This document shows, one piece after another, positions 8,210 to 17,040 of a DNA stretch of 64,000 nucleotides. Source of the DNA: Kibdelosporangium philippinense. GTDB taxonomy: Bacteria > Actinomycetota > Actinomycetes > Mycobacteriales > Pseudonocardiaceae. The stretch covers positions 1,307,501 to 1,371,500 of the forward strand of contig NZ_JAJVCN010000003.1 in assembly GCF_021390435.2 (NCBI RefSeq), read 5' to 3'. The notes below the pieces were generated by a model that saw only the letters and a list, made by a program, of their open reading frames with translations, ran no database searches and was not told the origin of the DNA. Both the position numbers and the translations under genes were made by a program. The number at the start of each line of letters is the position of its first letter. Within the stretch, counting starts at the first letter, position 1.

Positions 8210-10698
8210 TCCTCGAACCCTAGGGTCACGTCGTGGCTCATGCGCTCACCATCGCCCAATCGCAGGTGGTCGACGGTCGGCGCGTAACCGCTCGCAATGA
8301 CCGTGTACTCGCCGGGACCGAGGTCAGTCACGCGATACCGGCCGTCGTCATCAGTCATGGTCACGCCTATGACCGAACCGTCCTTATCGACGACCGTGAT
8401 CCGTGCCTCGGACACGGGCAAGCCACGATGGTTACGAGCCACACCGCACAACTCAGCGCCGCTGGTCAGCGACACGTCCTGACGGACCTCGCCAACCTCA
8501 GGCACCGCCAACGGCACAGCGGCCGGACGGTATCCCTCTGCGTTGACCACCAGCGTGTACGCACCGGCGCCGACGCTCGTAAACCGGTATGTGCCGTCAG
8601 TCGCACTACGGTGTGACCCGATGACGTGGCCCGCGCGGTCGGTCAAAGTCACCGTCGCCGCGTGGACCGGACTGCCCGCACGCGCGGCACGGATGACACC
8701 GGCCACTTCGCCCGCTCCGATCAACGTCAGGTCGACGACGATCGGCTGGGAGTCCAGTTTCAGCGACGACGCGTACGGCTGATGCCCTGGCGCCGACGCG
8801 ATGAGCACGTAAGCCCCTTGGCCGGGCGCGTCCAGTTGGTATCGGCCGAAAGCGTCCGCGTTGCTGCGCGCCACTTGCTGTCCAGTGTGGTCGATCAACG
8901 TCAGGATCGCGCCGCCGACCACTGTGCCGTCGCCGTTCTGGATCAAGCCGTGCACGGGTTGGTGCCCGTTCGAGGACACCGGCACGATTTCCGGCTGCGC
9001 GTGCTTGCCGTGCGCGGGCTCGTCCAGCAGCGCCTCGCCGCCTTCGACCATCGCGGCCTGGACCGCGTTGCCGCTGCGCAGCGGGATTTCCTTGATGAAC
9101 AAGGAAACGATGAACGCCAGCACCATCACGAACATTCCGGAAAGGAACACGATCTGGATCGAGTCGGTGAATCCTTCGAGGAACGGTCGCGCCAGACGTG
9201 GGTCGATCCGTTGCAGGAACGAGGAATCCTGCAGCACGTCGCCGACACCGCCGCCCTGCAATCCGGCGATCACATTGCGGTTGTCCGGGTTGGCGAGCAC
9301 GGTCGGGTCGGTCAGCGCGGCCTGGAAGCCAGGTGTCGGCGCGATGCGCACGAACGCGTCACGGATCTTGTCGCCGACCGTGCTGAACAACAGCGACAGG
9401 AACACCGCGACACCGATCGTGCCACCCATCTGCCGGAAGAACGTCGCCGACGCGGTCGAAACGCCCATATCGCGCGGTGGCGCGGCGTTCTGGGCCGCGA
9501 TGGTCAGCGTCTGCATCGAAAGGCCGAGACCGAGGCCGAACACTCCCATGTAGACCAGTGGATGCCACAGTGGACTGTCCACTTCGATCGTGTAGAAGAG
9601 ACCCATTCCTGCGATGAGGAAGAGACTGCCGATGATCGGGAAGACCTTGTAGCGCCCGGTTTTCGCGGTGATCCGGCCGGAGATGAACGACGCGATCATG
9701 ATGCCGATCATCAGCGGCAGCATCAGCAGACCGGCCGATGTCGGCGTCTCGCCCTTCACGATCTGCAGGTACTGCGGCACCATCGTGATCCCGCCGAACA
9801 TGCCGACACCGAGGATCACGCCGGCCAGGATGACCATCGAGAACGTGGAATTGCGGAACAGCCGCAACGGGATCAGCGCGGCGTCCTTCATCCGTGCCTC
9901 GGTCAGCACGAACAGGATCAGACCAACGGCACCGACGATGTAGCAGAGGATCGCGCGCTGCGAGTCCCAGCCCCATTCCCTGCCCTGCTCGGCGATGATC
10001 AGCAACGGCACCACGCCGACGACAAGGAACAGCGCGCCGAACCAGTCGATCTTGTGGTCGTGCCGCTGGTGCGGGACGTTGAGCACGCGGGCGACCACGA
10101 ACAGCGCGATGACGCCGATCGGCACGTTCACCAGGAACACCCAGCGCCATCCGGCGATGCTCAGGATGGTCTGCTGTCCGGCGAGGAATCCGCCGAGTAC
10201 CGGACCGAGCACACTGGACACACCGAACACGGCCATGAAGTAGCCCTGGTACTTGGCGCGCTCACGTGGCGAGACGATGTCGGCGATGATCGTGAACGCC
10301 AGCGACATCAGACCACCGGCGCCAAGTCCTTGCAGCGCACGGAAAGCAGCGAGCTGGTACATCGACTGGGAGAACGTGCACGCCAGCGAGCCGATCACGA
10401 ACAACGTGATCGCCGTGAGGTAGAACGGTTTCCGTCCGTATATATCGGACAATTTGCCGTAGATCGGCGTGGTGATGGTGGAAGTGATCAGGTACGCGGT
10501 GGTCGCCCACGCCTGCAGGCTCAGCCCGTCGAGGTCGTCGGCGATGGTCCTGATCGACGTACCGACAATGGTCTGGTCCAGCGCGGCCAGGAACATGCCG
10601 AGCAACAGGCCGCTGAGGATCACCAGGATCTGCCGATGCGACATCTGCGCGGGCGGAGCTTGCTGTTGTTGGTGCTGCGCGACCGCGGTTTCGGTCAT
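8200..10698 (-). CDS. DHA2-family MFS exporter fused to three carboxypeptidase-regulatory-like domains
   Basis: Residues about 25-560 form a 14-helix major facilitator of the EmrB/QacA type: GKLSDIYGRKPFYL loop motif, GWRWVFLVNVPIG motif after helix 5, and a first helix with LAALDQTIVGTSI. They are followed by an unusual cytoplasmic extension (about 600-832) made of three repeats of a beta-sandwich of the carboxypeptidase regulatory/Cna-B kind, each with a DG(R/T)Y(R/Q) signature (DAFGRYQLDAPGQGAYVL, TDGTYRFTSVGAGAYTLV, DDGRYRVTDLGPGEYTVI). It probably exports a drug-like or aromatic compound by proton antiport. Start ATG 10698 overlaps the marR stop (ATGA), and its stop overlaps lrp, so marR-MFS-lrp is one operon. 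The fusion occurs in other actinomycetes; its role is unknown. Confidence 0.9.
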   Translation of the reverse strand: MTETAVAQHQQQQAPPAQMSHRQILVILSGLLLGMFLAALDQTIVGTSIRTIADDLDGLSLQAWATTAYLITSTITTPIYGKLSDIYGRKPFYLTAITLFVIGSLACTFSQSMYQLAAFRALQGLGAGGLMSLAFTIIADIVSPRERAKYQGYFMAVFGVSSVLGPVLGGFLAGQQTILSIAGWRWVFLVNVPIGVIALFVVARVLNVPHQRHDHKIDWFGALFLVVGVVPLLIIAEQGREWGWDSQRAILCYIVGAVGLILFVLTEARMKDAALIPLRLFRNSTFSMVILAGVILGVGMFGGITMVPQYLQIVKGETPTSAGLLMLPLMIGIMIASFISGRITAKTGRYKVFPIIGSLFLIAGMGLFYTIEVDSPLWHPLVYMGVFGLGLGLSMQTLTIAAQNAAPPRDMGVSTASATFFRQMGGTIGVAVFLSLLFSTVGDKIRDAFVRIAPTPGFQAALTDPTVLANPDNRNVIAGLQGGGVGDVLQDSSFLQRIDPRLARPFLEGFTDSIQIVFLSGMFVMVLAFIVSLFIKEIPLRSGNAVQAAMVEGGEALLDEPAHGKHAQPEIVPVSSNGHQPVHGLIQNGDGTVVGGAILTLIDHTGQQVARSNADAFGRYQLDAPGQGAYVLIASAPGHQPYASSLKLDSQPIVVDLTLIGAGEVAGVIRAARAGSPVHAATVTLTDRAGHVIGSHRSATDGTYRFTSVGAGAYTLVVNAEGYRPAAVPLAVPEVGEVRQDVSLTSGAELCGVARNHRGLPVSEARITVVDKDGSVIGVTMTDDDGRYRVTDLGPGEYTVIASGYAPTVDHLRLGDGERMSHDVTLGFEEWT

Positions 10699-11168
10699 CG
10701 GGCTTCCCCCAGGGGATGGTAGTTCTCGAAATCTGTGTTCAGGCGGTCGAGCAGCATCACAAGCGTGCGTCGCTCACTGGCTGGCCACTCGGCCATGACC
10801 GCGGCGATGTGCCTGGTCCGCTCGGCCCGCGCCCGGTCGAACGTGCCGCGGCCCGCGTCGGTGGCAACCAGCAGGCATGCCCTGCCATCCTCCGGGTCCG
10901 CTTGGCGTTCCACCAGGCCGTGCGCTACCAGCGAACTCGTCTGCCTGCTGACCGTGGACGTGTCGGAGTGCACGGCGTCAGCGAGCGCCGTGATCCGCTT
11001 TGGCCCCTCCCGGACCAGATGTGCGAGCAACGCGTACGCCGCTCGCTCGATGCCTTCGCTGTTCGCCTGAGTGAACTGGGCCTTTGCCCGGCCGACCATG
11101 GTCAGCAGCCGGACCAGCTGGTGCCCCAGTTCTTCTGCGACAGCGAGGTCTTGCCCTTGGTCAGCCAT
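10695..11168 (-). CDS. MarR family transcriptional repressor
   Basis: A 157-residue winged-helix protein: helix region EELGHQLVRLLTMVGRAK, recognition helix DAVHSDTSTVSRQTSSLV (about residues 70-87) and wing RQADPEDGRACLLVATDAG, all standard for MarR. ATG 11168 is chosen over an in-frame start six codons upstream because it follows a typical MADQGQD beginning and leaves the operator free. It is the first gene of the marR-MFS-lrp operon and probably represses it, releasing on binding a phenolic or drug ligand. The candidate operator is the 40-bp dyad at 11186-11225, just upstream of its start. Confidence 0.9.
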   Translation of the reverse strand: MADQGQDLAVAEELGHQLVRLLTMVGRAKAQFTQANSEGIERAAYALLAHLVREGPKRITALADAVHSDTSTVSRQTSSLVAHGLVERQADPEDGRACLLVATDAGRGTFDRARAERTRHIAAVMAEWPASERRTLVMLLDRLNTDFENYHPLGEAR

Positions 11169-11185
11169 GACCCGCGCTCCACACA

Positions 11186-11225
11186 AATGCTTGGTCTTTA
11201 CAACTAGTTGCCTGACCCAAGCATT
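11186..11225. promoter_or_regulatory. 40-bp nested dyad, candidate MarR operator
   Basis: Outer arms AATGCTTGG (11186-11194) and CCAAGCATT (11217-11225) are perfect inverted repeats. A central 10-bp palindrome CAACTAGTTG (11201-11210) has exactly the same axis of symmetry. The site lies 17 bp upstream of the marR start in the 208-bp divergent gap to hppD, the usual place for an autorepressor site that can also influence the divergent gene. Confidence 0.65.
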
Positions 11226-11376
11226 CGCTTGTTGTGCGCGCTATGCAAGTTGAGGAAGAGTGATGCTGGTCGTATTGCACAACATTCCCGGTTCGTTCGG
11301 GTTTGTGCTGGTCAGATTGTATAGCTAGATTTTTGACGCTTGCTCATTTTGCGGGGCCAGGGCGATCCTGGCGGAC

Positions 11377-12579
11377 ATGACCGACATTCTTGGGCGCCCC
11401 GAAGCGCAGTTGGATGACGTGAGCTTCGACCAGCTCAGGCAGCTGGTCGGCCTGGTGGACTACGACTCGGCGAAGGACCCGTTCCCGGTCAAGTCGATGG
11501 ACGCGGTGGTGTTCGTGGTTGGCAACGCCACCCAGACCGCGTGGTTCTACCAAACCGCGTTCGGCATGAGCCTGATCGCGTACTCCGGACCGGAAACGGG
11601 CAATCGGGACCACAAGTCCTATGTGCTCAAATCCGGCTCGGCCCGGTTCGTGATCAACGGTGGCGTGGCGCCGGACAGCCCGCTGCTCGACCACCACCGC
11701 AGGCATGGCGACGGTGTCGTGGACCTCGCGCTGGAAGTCGGCGATGTGGACCAGTGCGTCGAACACGCCCGCAAGCAAGGCGCGACCGTGCTGGAGGAGC
11801 CGCACGACGTCTCGGATTCTTTTGGCACAGTGCGGATCGCGGCGATCGCGACGTATGGCGAGACCCGCCACACGTTGGTCGACCGGTCCCGCTACACCGG
11901 CCCTTACCTGCCGGGCTACGTCGCCCGTTCGAGCACTGTTCAGCGTCCGGCGGGCGCGCCCAAGCGCTTGTTCCAGGCCGTCGACCACTGCGTCGGCAAC
12001 GTTGAGCTCGGCAAGATGGATTACTGGGTCGAGTGGTACAACCGCGTGATGGGCTTCGTGAACATGGCGGAGTTCATCGGCGACGACATCGCCACGGACT
12101 ACTCGGCACTGATGTCGAAGGTCGTGTCCAACGGCAACCACCGGGTGAAGTTCCCGCTCAACGAGCCCGCGATCGCCAAGAAGAAGTCGCAGATCGACGA
12201 GTACCTGGAGTTTTACGAGGGCGCTGGTGTGCAGCACATCGCCTTGGCCACCAACGACATCATCGCGACGGTTGAGGCGATGGCCGCCGCGGGCGTCGAG
12301 TTCTTGGAGACACCGGATTCTTACTACGACGACCCGGAGCTGCGGGCCCGGATCGGCAAGGTCCGGGTGTCCATCGAGACTTTGAAGCAGTACCGGATCC
12401 TGGTTGACCGGGACGAGGACGGGTATCTGCTGCAGATCTTCACGAAGCCGATCGGTGACCGGCCGACGGTGTTCTACGAGCTGATTGAGCGCCATGGGTC
12501 GCTGGGCTTCGGCAAGGGCAACTTCAAGGCCCTGTTCGAGGCGATCGAGCGCGAGCAGGAGCGCCGAGGCAATCTGTAA
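11377..12579 (+). CDS. hppD: 4-hydroxyphenylpyruvate dioxygenase
   Basis: Fe(II)-dependent conversion of 4-hydroxyphenylpyruvate to homogentisate, the second step of tyrosine degradation and the entry to homogentisate-derived pigments. The 400-residue product has two vicinal-oxygen-chelate domains. The iron ligands are the His of QAVDHCVGNVELG, the His of GVQHIALATND and the Glu of PTVFYELIERHG near the C-terminus. The C-terminal gating helix region FGKGNFKALFEAIEREQERRGNL (read as two overlapping parts) is typical of HPPD and argues against 4-hydroxymandelate synthase. Start ATG 11377 fits the family. It is divergent from marR and convergent with the ECF fusion gene behind a strong terminator. 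No other homogentisate-pathway gene is in the window. Confidence 0.95.
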   Translation: MTDILGRPEAQLDDVSFDQLRQLVGLVDYDSAKDPFPVKSMDAVVFVVGNATQTAWFYQTAFGMSLIAYSGPETGNRDHKSYVLKSGSARFVINGGVAPDSPLLDHHRRHGDGVVDLALEVGDVDQCVEHARKQGATVLEEPHDVSDSFGTVRIAAIATYGETRHTLVDRSRYTGPYLPGYVARSSTVQRPAGAPKRLFQAVDHCVGNVELGKMDYWVEWYNRVMGFVNMAEFIGDDIATDYSALMSKVVSNGNHRVKFPLNEPAIAKKKSQIDEYLEFYEGAGVQHIALATNDIIATVEAMAAAGVEFLETPDSYYDDPELRARIGKVRVSIETLKQYRILVDRDEDGYLLQIFTKPIGDRPTVFYELIERHGSLGFGKGNFKALFEAIEREQERRGNL

Positions 12580-12772
12580 CGCCGGGACGCCATCAGCGCC
12601 CCGCGGCAACCTGCAACACCGAAGCGCCATCAGCGCCCGGAGGCAGACCTGGCCCTGCGAGGCTACGGCACGCCACCGACAAAAACCCGAGTTCGACCTG
12701 AGCACCCCCCGATGGCCCAAAGTACTGAGAGGGTCCGACAAAACCGGAGAGATGCCTTCCCTCTGGGCGCTG

Positions 12773-12816
12773 GGGGTGGTGTTTTGCCTTCGCGTGGCAA
12801 GGCAAAACACCACCCC
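12773..12816. terminator. Strong bidirectional terminator hairpin between hppD and the ECF fusion gene
   Basis: A perfect 18-bp stem (12773-12790 with 12799-12816) and 8-nt loop, abutting the stop codon of the minus-strand sigma gene at 12817. The stem includes GTTTTGCC/GGCAAAAC, providing a U-rich tract on either strand. The preceding 190 bp after hppD hold only two short direct repeats of GCGCCATCAGCGCCC type and no gene. Confidence 0.85.
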
Positions 12817-14151
12817 TCAGCATTTGACGACCTGGACCTGCCCCAAGCCCTTGGTCGTCTGTTGGCCGTCCTTGGCGACGGCGACGACGGTCACGTCGGC
12901 AGTGTGACCGGCGTACCGCTCCGGGAACGGCCCGACCTGGCTGTACCAGGTCTCGCCCATGCGGATCATCGAGATCGTCACTGTGGTGTCCCTGATCCGC
13001 ACAGTCATACGGACCGAATCAACGCCGCTAGGGGCATTCACGCCGACCTTGACCCGGGTCGACGATCGGCACCTGTCGCCCGTCCCGATGGTGCGGTGTT
13101 CGATCGCGTCCGAGCCCGCGACAATCGTTGGCGCCACTCGTGTCTGAGCCAGGGGCGTGGGCGAAGGCTTGACGGCGGCGAGGGTGGGAGCCGCCGAGGT
13201 AGCCGGGACCGTGGGCGCGACCGTCTGCGAAGCGCTGCCCGAAGGTTGCACGGGCATCTCGGGCCGTACGACCGGCGAAGCCACCTGGCTCACGGTCGCG
13301 GGCATTGCCACGCCAGGTTCCCGGACTTTGACCTCTTGCACGACAACCAGCGCGCCACCGATGGCCGCGGCGGCGACGACAGCGGCCACAGCGACCTTCT
13401 TCAAGGTCAAGAGTGTGCCCAGGACGCCGATAGGGACAACGAAAATGGCCTTACGGACCCCTTCGAGCGTCGCTGCTTTCCGTTCCCGGCAGGCCGTGCA
13501 AGTCTTGACATGCTTATGGATCCGCGTGCACAAGGTGCCGTGCGGATCCGGTTTGCTGACGGCCTTCGTCACCTCTGGGCAACGCATGGCATCGTCGACT
13601 GCCAGGGTTGCTGCGACGATTGCTTCGCCGACGTGCTCGGCCAGTCGTTGGAACGTGATTCGCAGTGCTGTGGGTTTCAGGTCCAGTTCTACGCAGACTT
13701 CTTCTTCCGTCAGCACTCCGCCTTCGAGGGCCAGGTTGTAGGCCAGTACTTCCAGCTGACGGGGTGTCAACAGGGGTTTTGCCATTTCGATGAAGCGTTT
13801 GGCGTCCAGCGAGCTTGTTCGGCCGACCACGTCTTCCGAGGCCAGTTGGTCCAGCAGTTCCATCGCGTAGGACGCGGACCGCGGCGACCGCGCCTCGCGG
13901 CGGGCCGCGTCCTTGGTCAAGTTGAGTGCCACCGTTGCGAGGAACACTCGCGGGTTCACGATCGGGTGCTTCGGTGGTCTGCGCTGCAGCTTCTCGAAGA
14001 CCGCCTGCACCAGGTCTTCCGCGTCGTGCTGGTTTCCCGCGCGCTTCTGGCAATACGCCAACAGCCATGCCCGGTTCTGCTGGCACAGCAAGGTCAACTC
14101 CGCGCGACTCAGCCGACGAGGAATCCCGAGGTCGTACATCTCAGCACTCAC
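12817..14151 (-). CDS. ECF sigma factor fused to zinc-binding, transmembrane and extracytoplasmic segments
   Basis: A 444-residue single chain. Residues about 20-95 are sigma region 2 (NQHDAEDLVQAVFEKLQRRP, then NPRVFLATVALNLTKDAARR). About 128-185 are region 4 (PLLTPRQLEVLAYNLALEGG and the HTH ALRITFQRLAEHVGEA). There follows a Cys/His motif HKHVKTCTACRER (about 222-234), the Hx3Cx2C pattern of zinc-binding anti-sigma domains, then a hydrophobic segment (KVAVAAVVAAAAIGGALVV), a Pro/Thr/Ser-rich linker and a roughly 110-residue C-terminal domain ending VVKC. It looks like a membrane-tethered sigma factor carrying its own inhibitory module and external sensor. Fused ECF classes are known in actinobacteria; the signal and release mechanism here are unknown. 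No separate anti-sigma gene is adjacent. Confidence 0.88.
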   Translation of the reverse strand: MSAEMYDLGIPRRLSRAELTLLCQQNRAWLLAYCQKRAGNQHDAEDLVQAVFEKLQRRPPKHPIVNPRVFLATVALNLTKDAARREARSPRSASYAMELLDQLASEDVVGRTSSLDAKRFIEMAKPLLTPRQLEVLAYNLALEGGVLTEEEVCVELDLKPTALRITFQRLAEHVGEAIVAATLAVDDAMRCPEVTKAVSKPDPHGTLCTRIHKHVKTCTACRERKAATLEGVRKAIFVVPIGVLGTLLTLKKVAVAAVVAAAAIGGALVVVQEVKVREPGVAMPATVSQVASPVVRPEMPVQPSGSASQTVAPTVPATSAAPTLAAVKPSPTPLAQTRVAPTIVAGSDAIEHRTIGTGDRCRSSTRVKVGVNAPSGVDSVRMTVRIRDTTVTISMIRMGETWYSQVGPFPERYAGHTADVTVVAVAKDGQQTTKGLGQVQVVKC

Positions 14152-14287
14152 ATAGTGTTGGACGCTTCAGGTTCCCTAATCGGAACACCGAACGGCCAGG
14201 TTCGCCGGAAGGCGTTACGCGCTCCACGACCGGGTGGCGCAAATGACTACGTGCCGTTATCGCAAGGGGCTCGATAGCCTGACTCTC

Positions 14288-15370
14288 ATGTTCTTGTGGG
14301 GCGTCGCAGGCGCGGGGTACCAGTCCGAGGGCGCGGCCCCGGACAGCAACTGGTCGCGGTTCGTCACCGGATATCAGAACTCCGTCGACTTCCTGCATCG
14401 CTACCCGCAGGACATCGAGCTTGCCGCACACCTCGGCGTCGAGGTGTTCCGGCTGTGTGTCGAATGGGCCCGCGTTCAACAGGTTCCCGGTGAATGGGAC
14501 TTCGAGTTCTACGACGACGTGGTGGCCAAGGTCCGCGCGGCGGGCATGCGTCCGATGATCACGCTCGACCACTGGGTATACCCGGCGTGGACGGGCGGCT
14601 GGCGCAACCCGAAGATGGTCGAGCTGTGGCTGGCCAACGCCGATCGCGTGATCAAGCGATACGCGGGCAACGGCACTATCTGGATCACTTTCAACGAGCC
14701 GACCGTCTACATGGCACACGAGATGCGGCAGGGCCGGTTCAGCCCGATGATGCCGAGCAGGCTGGTACAGGCACACAAGGGCGCGTACCGACTGATCCAC
14801 GAAGCCGACCCGCAAGCCTTGGTGTCCAGCAACGTCGCGTACATCCCGGTGGTGAACCGGTTGGTGGACTTCGGTTTCCTCGACTGGATCGAGCGGTATC
14901 TCGACTTCGTCGGGATCGACTACTACTACGACGTCACGCCAGGCAATCTGACCGCGATGCACGGCGCGACCGGCAAGCTGTACAAGATCGACCCGGAACC
15001 CAAAGGGATCTACCGCGCGCTGAAGCACTACGCGCGCAGATTTCCCCGACTGCCGTTGTACATCGTGGAGAACGGCATGCCCACGGACAACGGCCAGCCT
15101 CGGCCGGACGGGTACACCCGGTCAGATCACCTGCGTGACCACGTGTTCTGGATGCAGCAGGCGCAGTCCGAGGGCGTGCACGTGCTCGGCTACAACTACT
15201 GGAGCCTGACCGACAACTTCGAGTGGGGCAGCTACCGGCCACGCTTTGGTCTGTACACAGTGGACGTACAGACCGATCCCGTGCTGGTCAGGCAGCCGAC
15301 TGACGCGGTAGAGACGTACCGGGAGATCATCATGTCCGGGTTGCCGGACGACTACCGGCCGAAACGGTAG
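14288..15370 (+). CDS. Glycoside hydrolase family 1 enzyme (beta-glucosidase-like)
   Basis: A retaining GH1 (beta/alpha)8-barrel of 360 residues. The acid/base Glu137 is in ITFNEP and the nucleophile Glu261 in YIVENGM. Other landmarks are WGVAGAGYQSEG at the N-terminus, FRLCVEWARVQQ, and YNYWSLTDNFEW in the aglycone/glycone-binding C-terminal region. It is shorter than the usual 440-480 residues, lacking parts of the peripheral loops, as do some actinobacterial GH1 proteins annotated only as family 1. I chose ATG 14288 so that the product begins MFLWGVAGAG. There is no signal peptide, so it acts on an imported or intracellular glycoside. Substrate is not predictable. Confidence 0.9.
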   Translation: MFLWGVAGAGYQSEGAAPDSNWSRFVTGYQNSVDFLHRYPQDIELAAHLGVEVFRLCVEWARVQQVPGEWDFEFYDDVVAKVRAAGMRPMITLDHWVYPAWTGGWRNPKMVELWLANADRVIKRYAGNGTIWITFNEPTVYMAHEMRQGRFSPMMPSRLVQAHKGAYRLIHEADPQALVSSNVAYIPVVNRLVDFGFLDWIERYLDFVGIDYYYDVTPGNLTAMHGATGKLYKIDPEPKGIYRALKHYARRFPRLPLYIVENGMPTDNGQPRPDGYTRSDHLRDHVFWMQQAQSEGVHVLGYNYWSLTDNFEWGSYRPRFGLYTVDVQTDPVLVRQPTDAVETYREIIMSGLPDDYRPKR

Positions 15371-15509
15371 CCAATTCGGCCGACGCATCCGCGAACCTGC
15401 TGCTTCCCTTAAGGAATCCTGTCAGTCTGGCCACTGCGGCACATCGGGCCGACCGGTTGGGTATCCTCAGCGACAACGAGTAATCACCGACGAGGGGCAG
15501 AGTAAGCAC

Positions 15510-15752
15510 ATGGCAGGCGCGAACCGGGCCGCTGGAATGGTGCCACTGGTCGGTGCGATGGCCGCTGCCGCCGCGCTCGCGGGCGTCGCTGTGTTCAGCG
15601 CGTCCAGCGCCGGGTGCGCCAGCCCAGGCCAGCTTGTTCAGCGAGACGGCTACGTCGAACTGGTCGGCGGCTGCATCGACTCACAGGACCTGCCGCCCGC
15701 GCCGCTCGCCCCAGTTGTCCACCGAGGCGAGCCTTCATTCCTCCAGCAGTAA
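15510..15752 (+). CDS. Small secreted or anchored protein, unknown
   Basis: An 80-residue product with an N-terminal hydrophobic signal segment (MVPLVGAMAAAAALAGVAVF, residues 10-29) then SASSAGCASPGQ, in which Cys36 sits in a weak lipobox-like context. The mature part is short and has a second Cys (VGGCIDSQD), allowing a disulfide. A purine-rich GAGGGG lies upstream of the ATG at a rather long distance of about 13 nt. Nothing is recognised. It is convergent with metB, with palindrome P2 starting at its stop codon, supporting a real gene end. Confidence 0.6.
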   Translation: MAGANRAAGMVPLVGAMAAAAALAGVAVFSASSAGCASPGQLVQRDGYVELVGGCIDSQDLPPAPLAPVVHRGEPSFLQQ

Positions 15753-15809
15753 AAACCCTCGTGAGTGGTTAGCAGGGTTCTAACCCTGCTAACCACTCAC
15801 GAGGGTTTT
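15752..15809. repeat. 44-bp dispersed palindrome, copy P2 (core 15759-15802), extended arms
   Basis: Perfect inverted repeat with 28-bp arms around a CT loop; the 44-bp core matches the family with inner stem GCAGG/CCTGC. The centre reads GTTCTAAC, the reverse complement of the GTTAGAAC in the other copies, so this copy is in opposite orientation. The A4 and T4 ends add U-tracts for both strands, making this an excellent bidirectional terminator between the convergent small secreted protein gene and metB. Confidence 0.92.
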
Positions 15810-15814
15810 AAGGC

Positions 15815-16972
15815 TCAGGCCAGGGCTTGCAGGAGGTCCTGCACCAGGTCGGTGCCGTCTTCGATGCCGACCGACAGCCTGATCAGGTTGTCCGGTACCT
15901 CAAGCTCCGAACCCGCCACGCTCGCGTGCGTCATCTTGTGCGGGTGCTCGATCAGCGACTCCACACCGCCAAGCGACTCCGCCAGGATGAACAGCTTGGT
16001 ACGGGCCGTCACGTCCAGTGCTGCCTGCTCACCGCCTGCGACCGTGAACGAGACCATGCCGCCGAACCGGCGCATCTGCTTGGCCGCGATCTCGTGACCT
16101 GGGTGTTCCCGCAGGCCCGGGTAGTACACGCGCTCGACACGCGGGTGCCCGAGCAGCGCCTCGACAATGCGCTCCGCGTTGTCCGAGTGCCGCTCCATGC
16201 GCACTGCGAGAGTCTTCACGCCACGCAGCGTCAACCACGCGTCGAACGGGCCTGGCACTGAGCCGGATGCGTTGCGCAGGAAGGCGAATTGCTCGTTCAG
16301 CTCGTCGTCCGAGGTGATCAGCGCGCCGCCCACCACGTCGGAGTGACCGCCGAGGTACTTCGTGGTCGAGTGCAGCACCACGTCCGCGCCCAATCCCAGC
16401 GGGGACTGCAGGTACGGCGTGGCGAACGTGTTGTCGACCACGAGCCGCGCGCCCACTTCGGCCGCGATTTGGGCGAGGCCGGCAAGATCCGAGATCGCCA
16501 GCAGTGGGTTGGTCGGCGTCTCCACCCAGATGACCTTGGTGTTCGGGCGAATCGCGGCCCGCACCGCGGCCAGGTCAGCCTGGTGCACCGGCGTGTGCTC
16601 GATGCCCCACAGCTTCAAGACCTTGTCTACCAGGCGGAATGTGCCGCCGTACGCGTCGTCCGGGATGACCACGTGGTCGCCGGGGCGCAGCATCGTGCGC
16701 AGCGCCACGTCACTCGCGGCCATGCCGGATGGGAACGCCAGGGCGTGCCGTCCGCCTTCGAGGGAAGCCAGACACTCTTCGAGTGCCGTCCGCGTTGGGT
16801 TACGGGTACGCGAGTACTCGTATTCGCCTTCTCGCAGGCCACCGACGCCGTCCTGGGCGAAGGTGGACGTCGCGTAGATCGGCGGGATGACCGCGCCAGT
16901 GCGCGGGTCTGGCCGCTGTCCAACGTGGATGGCCCTGGTCTCAAACCCGAGCCTGGAGTCCCCTTCTGACAT
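15815..16972 (-). CDS. metB: Cystathionine gamma-synthase/lyase family PLP enzyme
   Basis: A 385-residue fold-type I PLP enzyme of the Cys/Met metabolism family. Signatures are ATSTFAQDG, the YSRTRNPTRTALEE tetramer segment, SGMAAS, and the PLP-binding lysine in LHSTTKYLGGHSDVVGG (about residue 210). It makes cystathionine from an activated homoserine and cysteine, or splits cystathionine; actinobacterial MetB proteins can do both. With cbs 3.3 kb away on the same strand, a combined forward/reverse transsulfuration role is plausible. Sequence alone does not separate synthase from lyase. Terminated by palindrome P2. Confidence 0.9.
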   Translation of the reverse strand: MSEGDSRLGFETRAIHVGQRPDPRTGAVIPPIYATSTFAQDGVGGLREGEYEYSRTRNPTRTALEECLASLEGGRHALAFPSGMAASDVALRTMLRPGDHVVIPDDAYGGTFRLVDKVLKLWGIEHTPVHQADLAAVRAAIRPNTKVIWVETPTNPLLAISDLAGLAQIAAEVGARLVVDNTFATPYLQSPLGLGADVVLHSTTKYLGGHSDVVGGALITSDDELNEQFAFLRNASGSVPGPFDAWLTLRGVKTLAVRMERHSDNAERIVEALLGHPRVERVYYPGLREHPGHEIAAKQMRRFGGMVSFTVAGGEQAALDVTARTKLFILAESLGGVESLIEHPHKMTHASVAGSELEVPDNLIRLSVGIEDGTDLVQDLLQALA

Positions 16973-17040
16973 GTACCAATCCTACGTTGAACCAGTCGAG
17001 TGACCAGAATGTGGGACACATCGCCCGGTTGGACGACGGG

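Noticed and set aside
16973..17040. SAM or B12 riboswitch upstream of metB
   Set aside because: The upstream gap is only 68 bp and shows no conserved riboswitch core.
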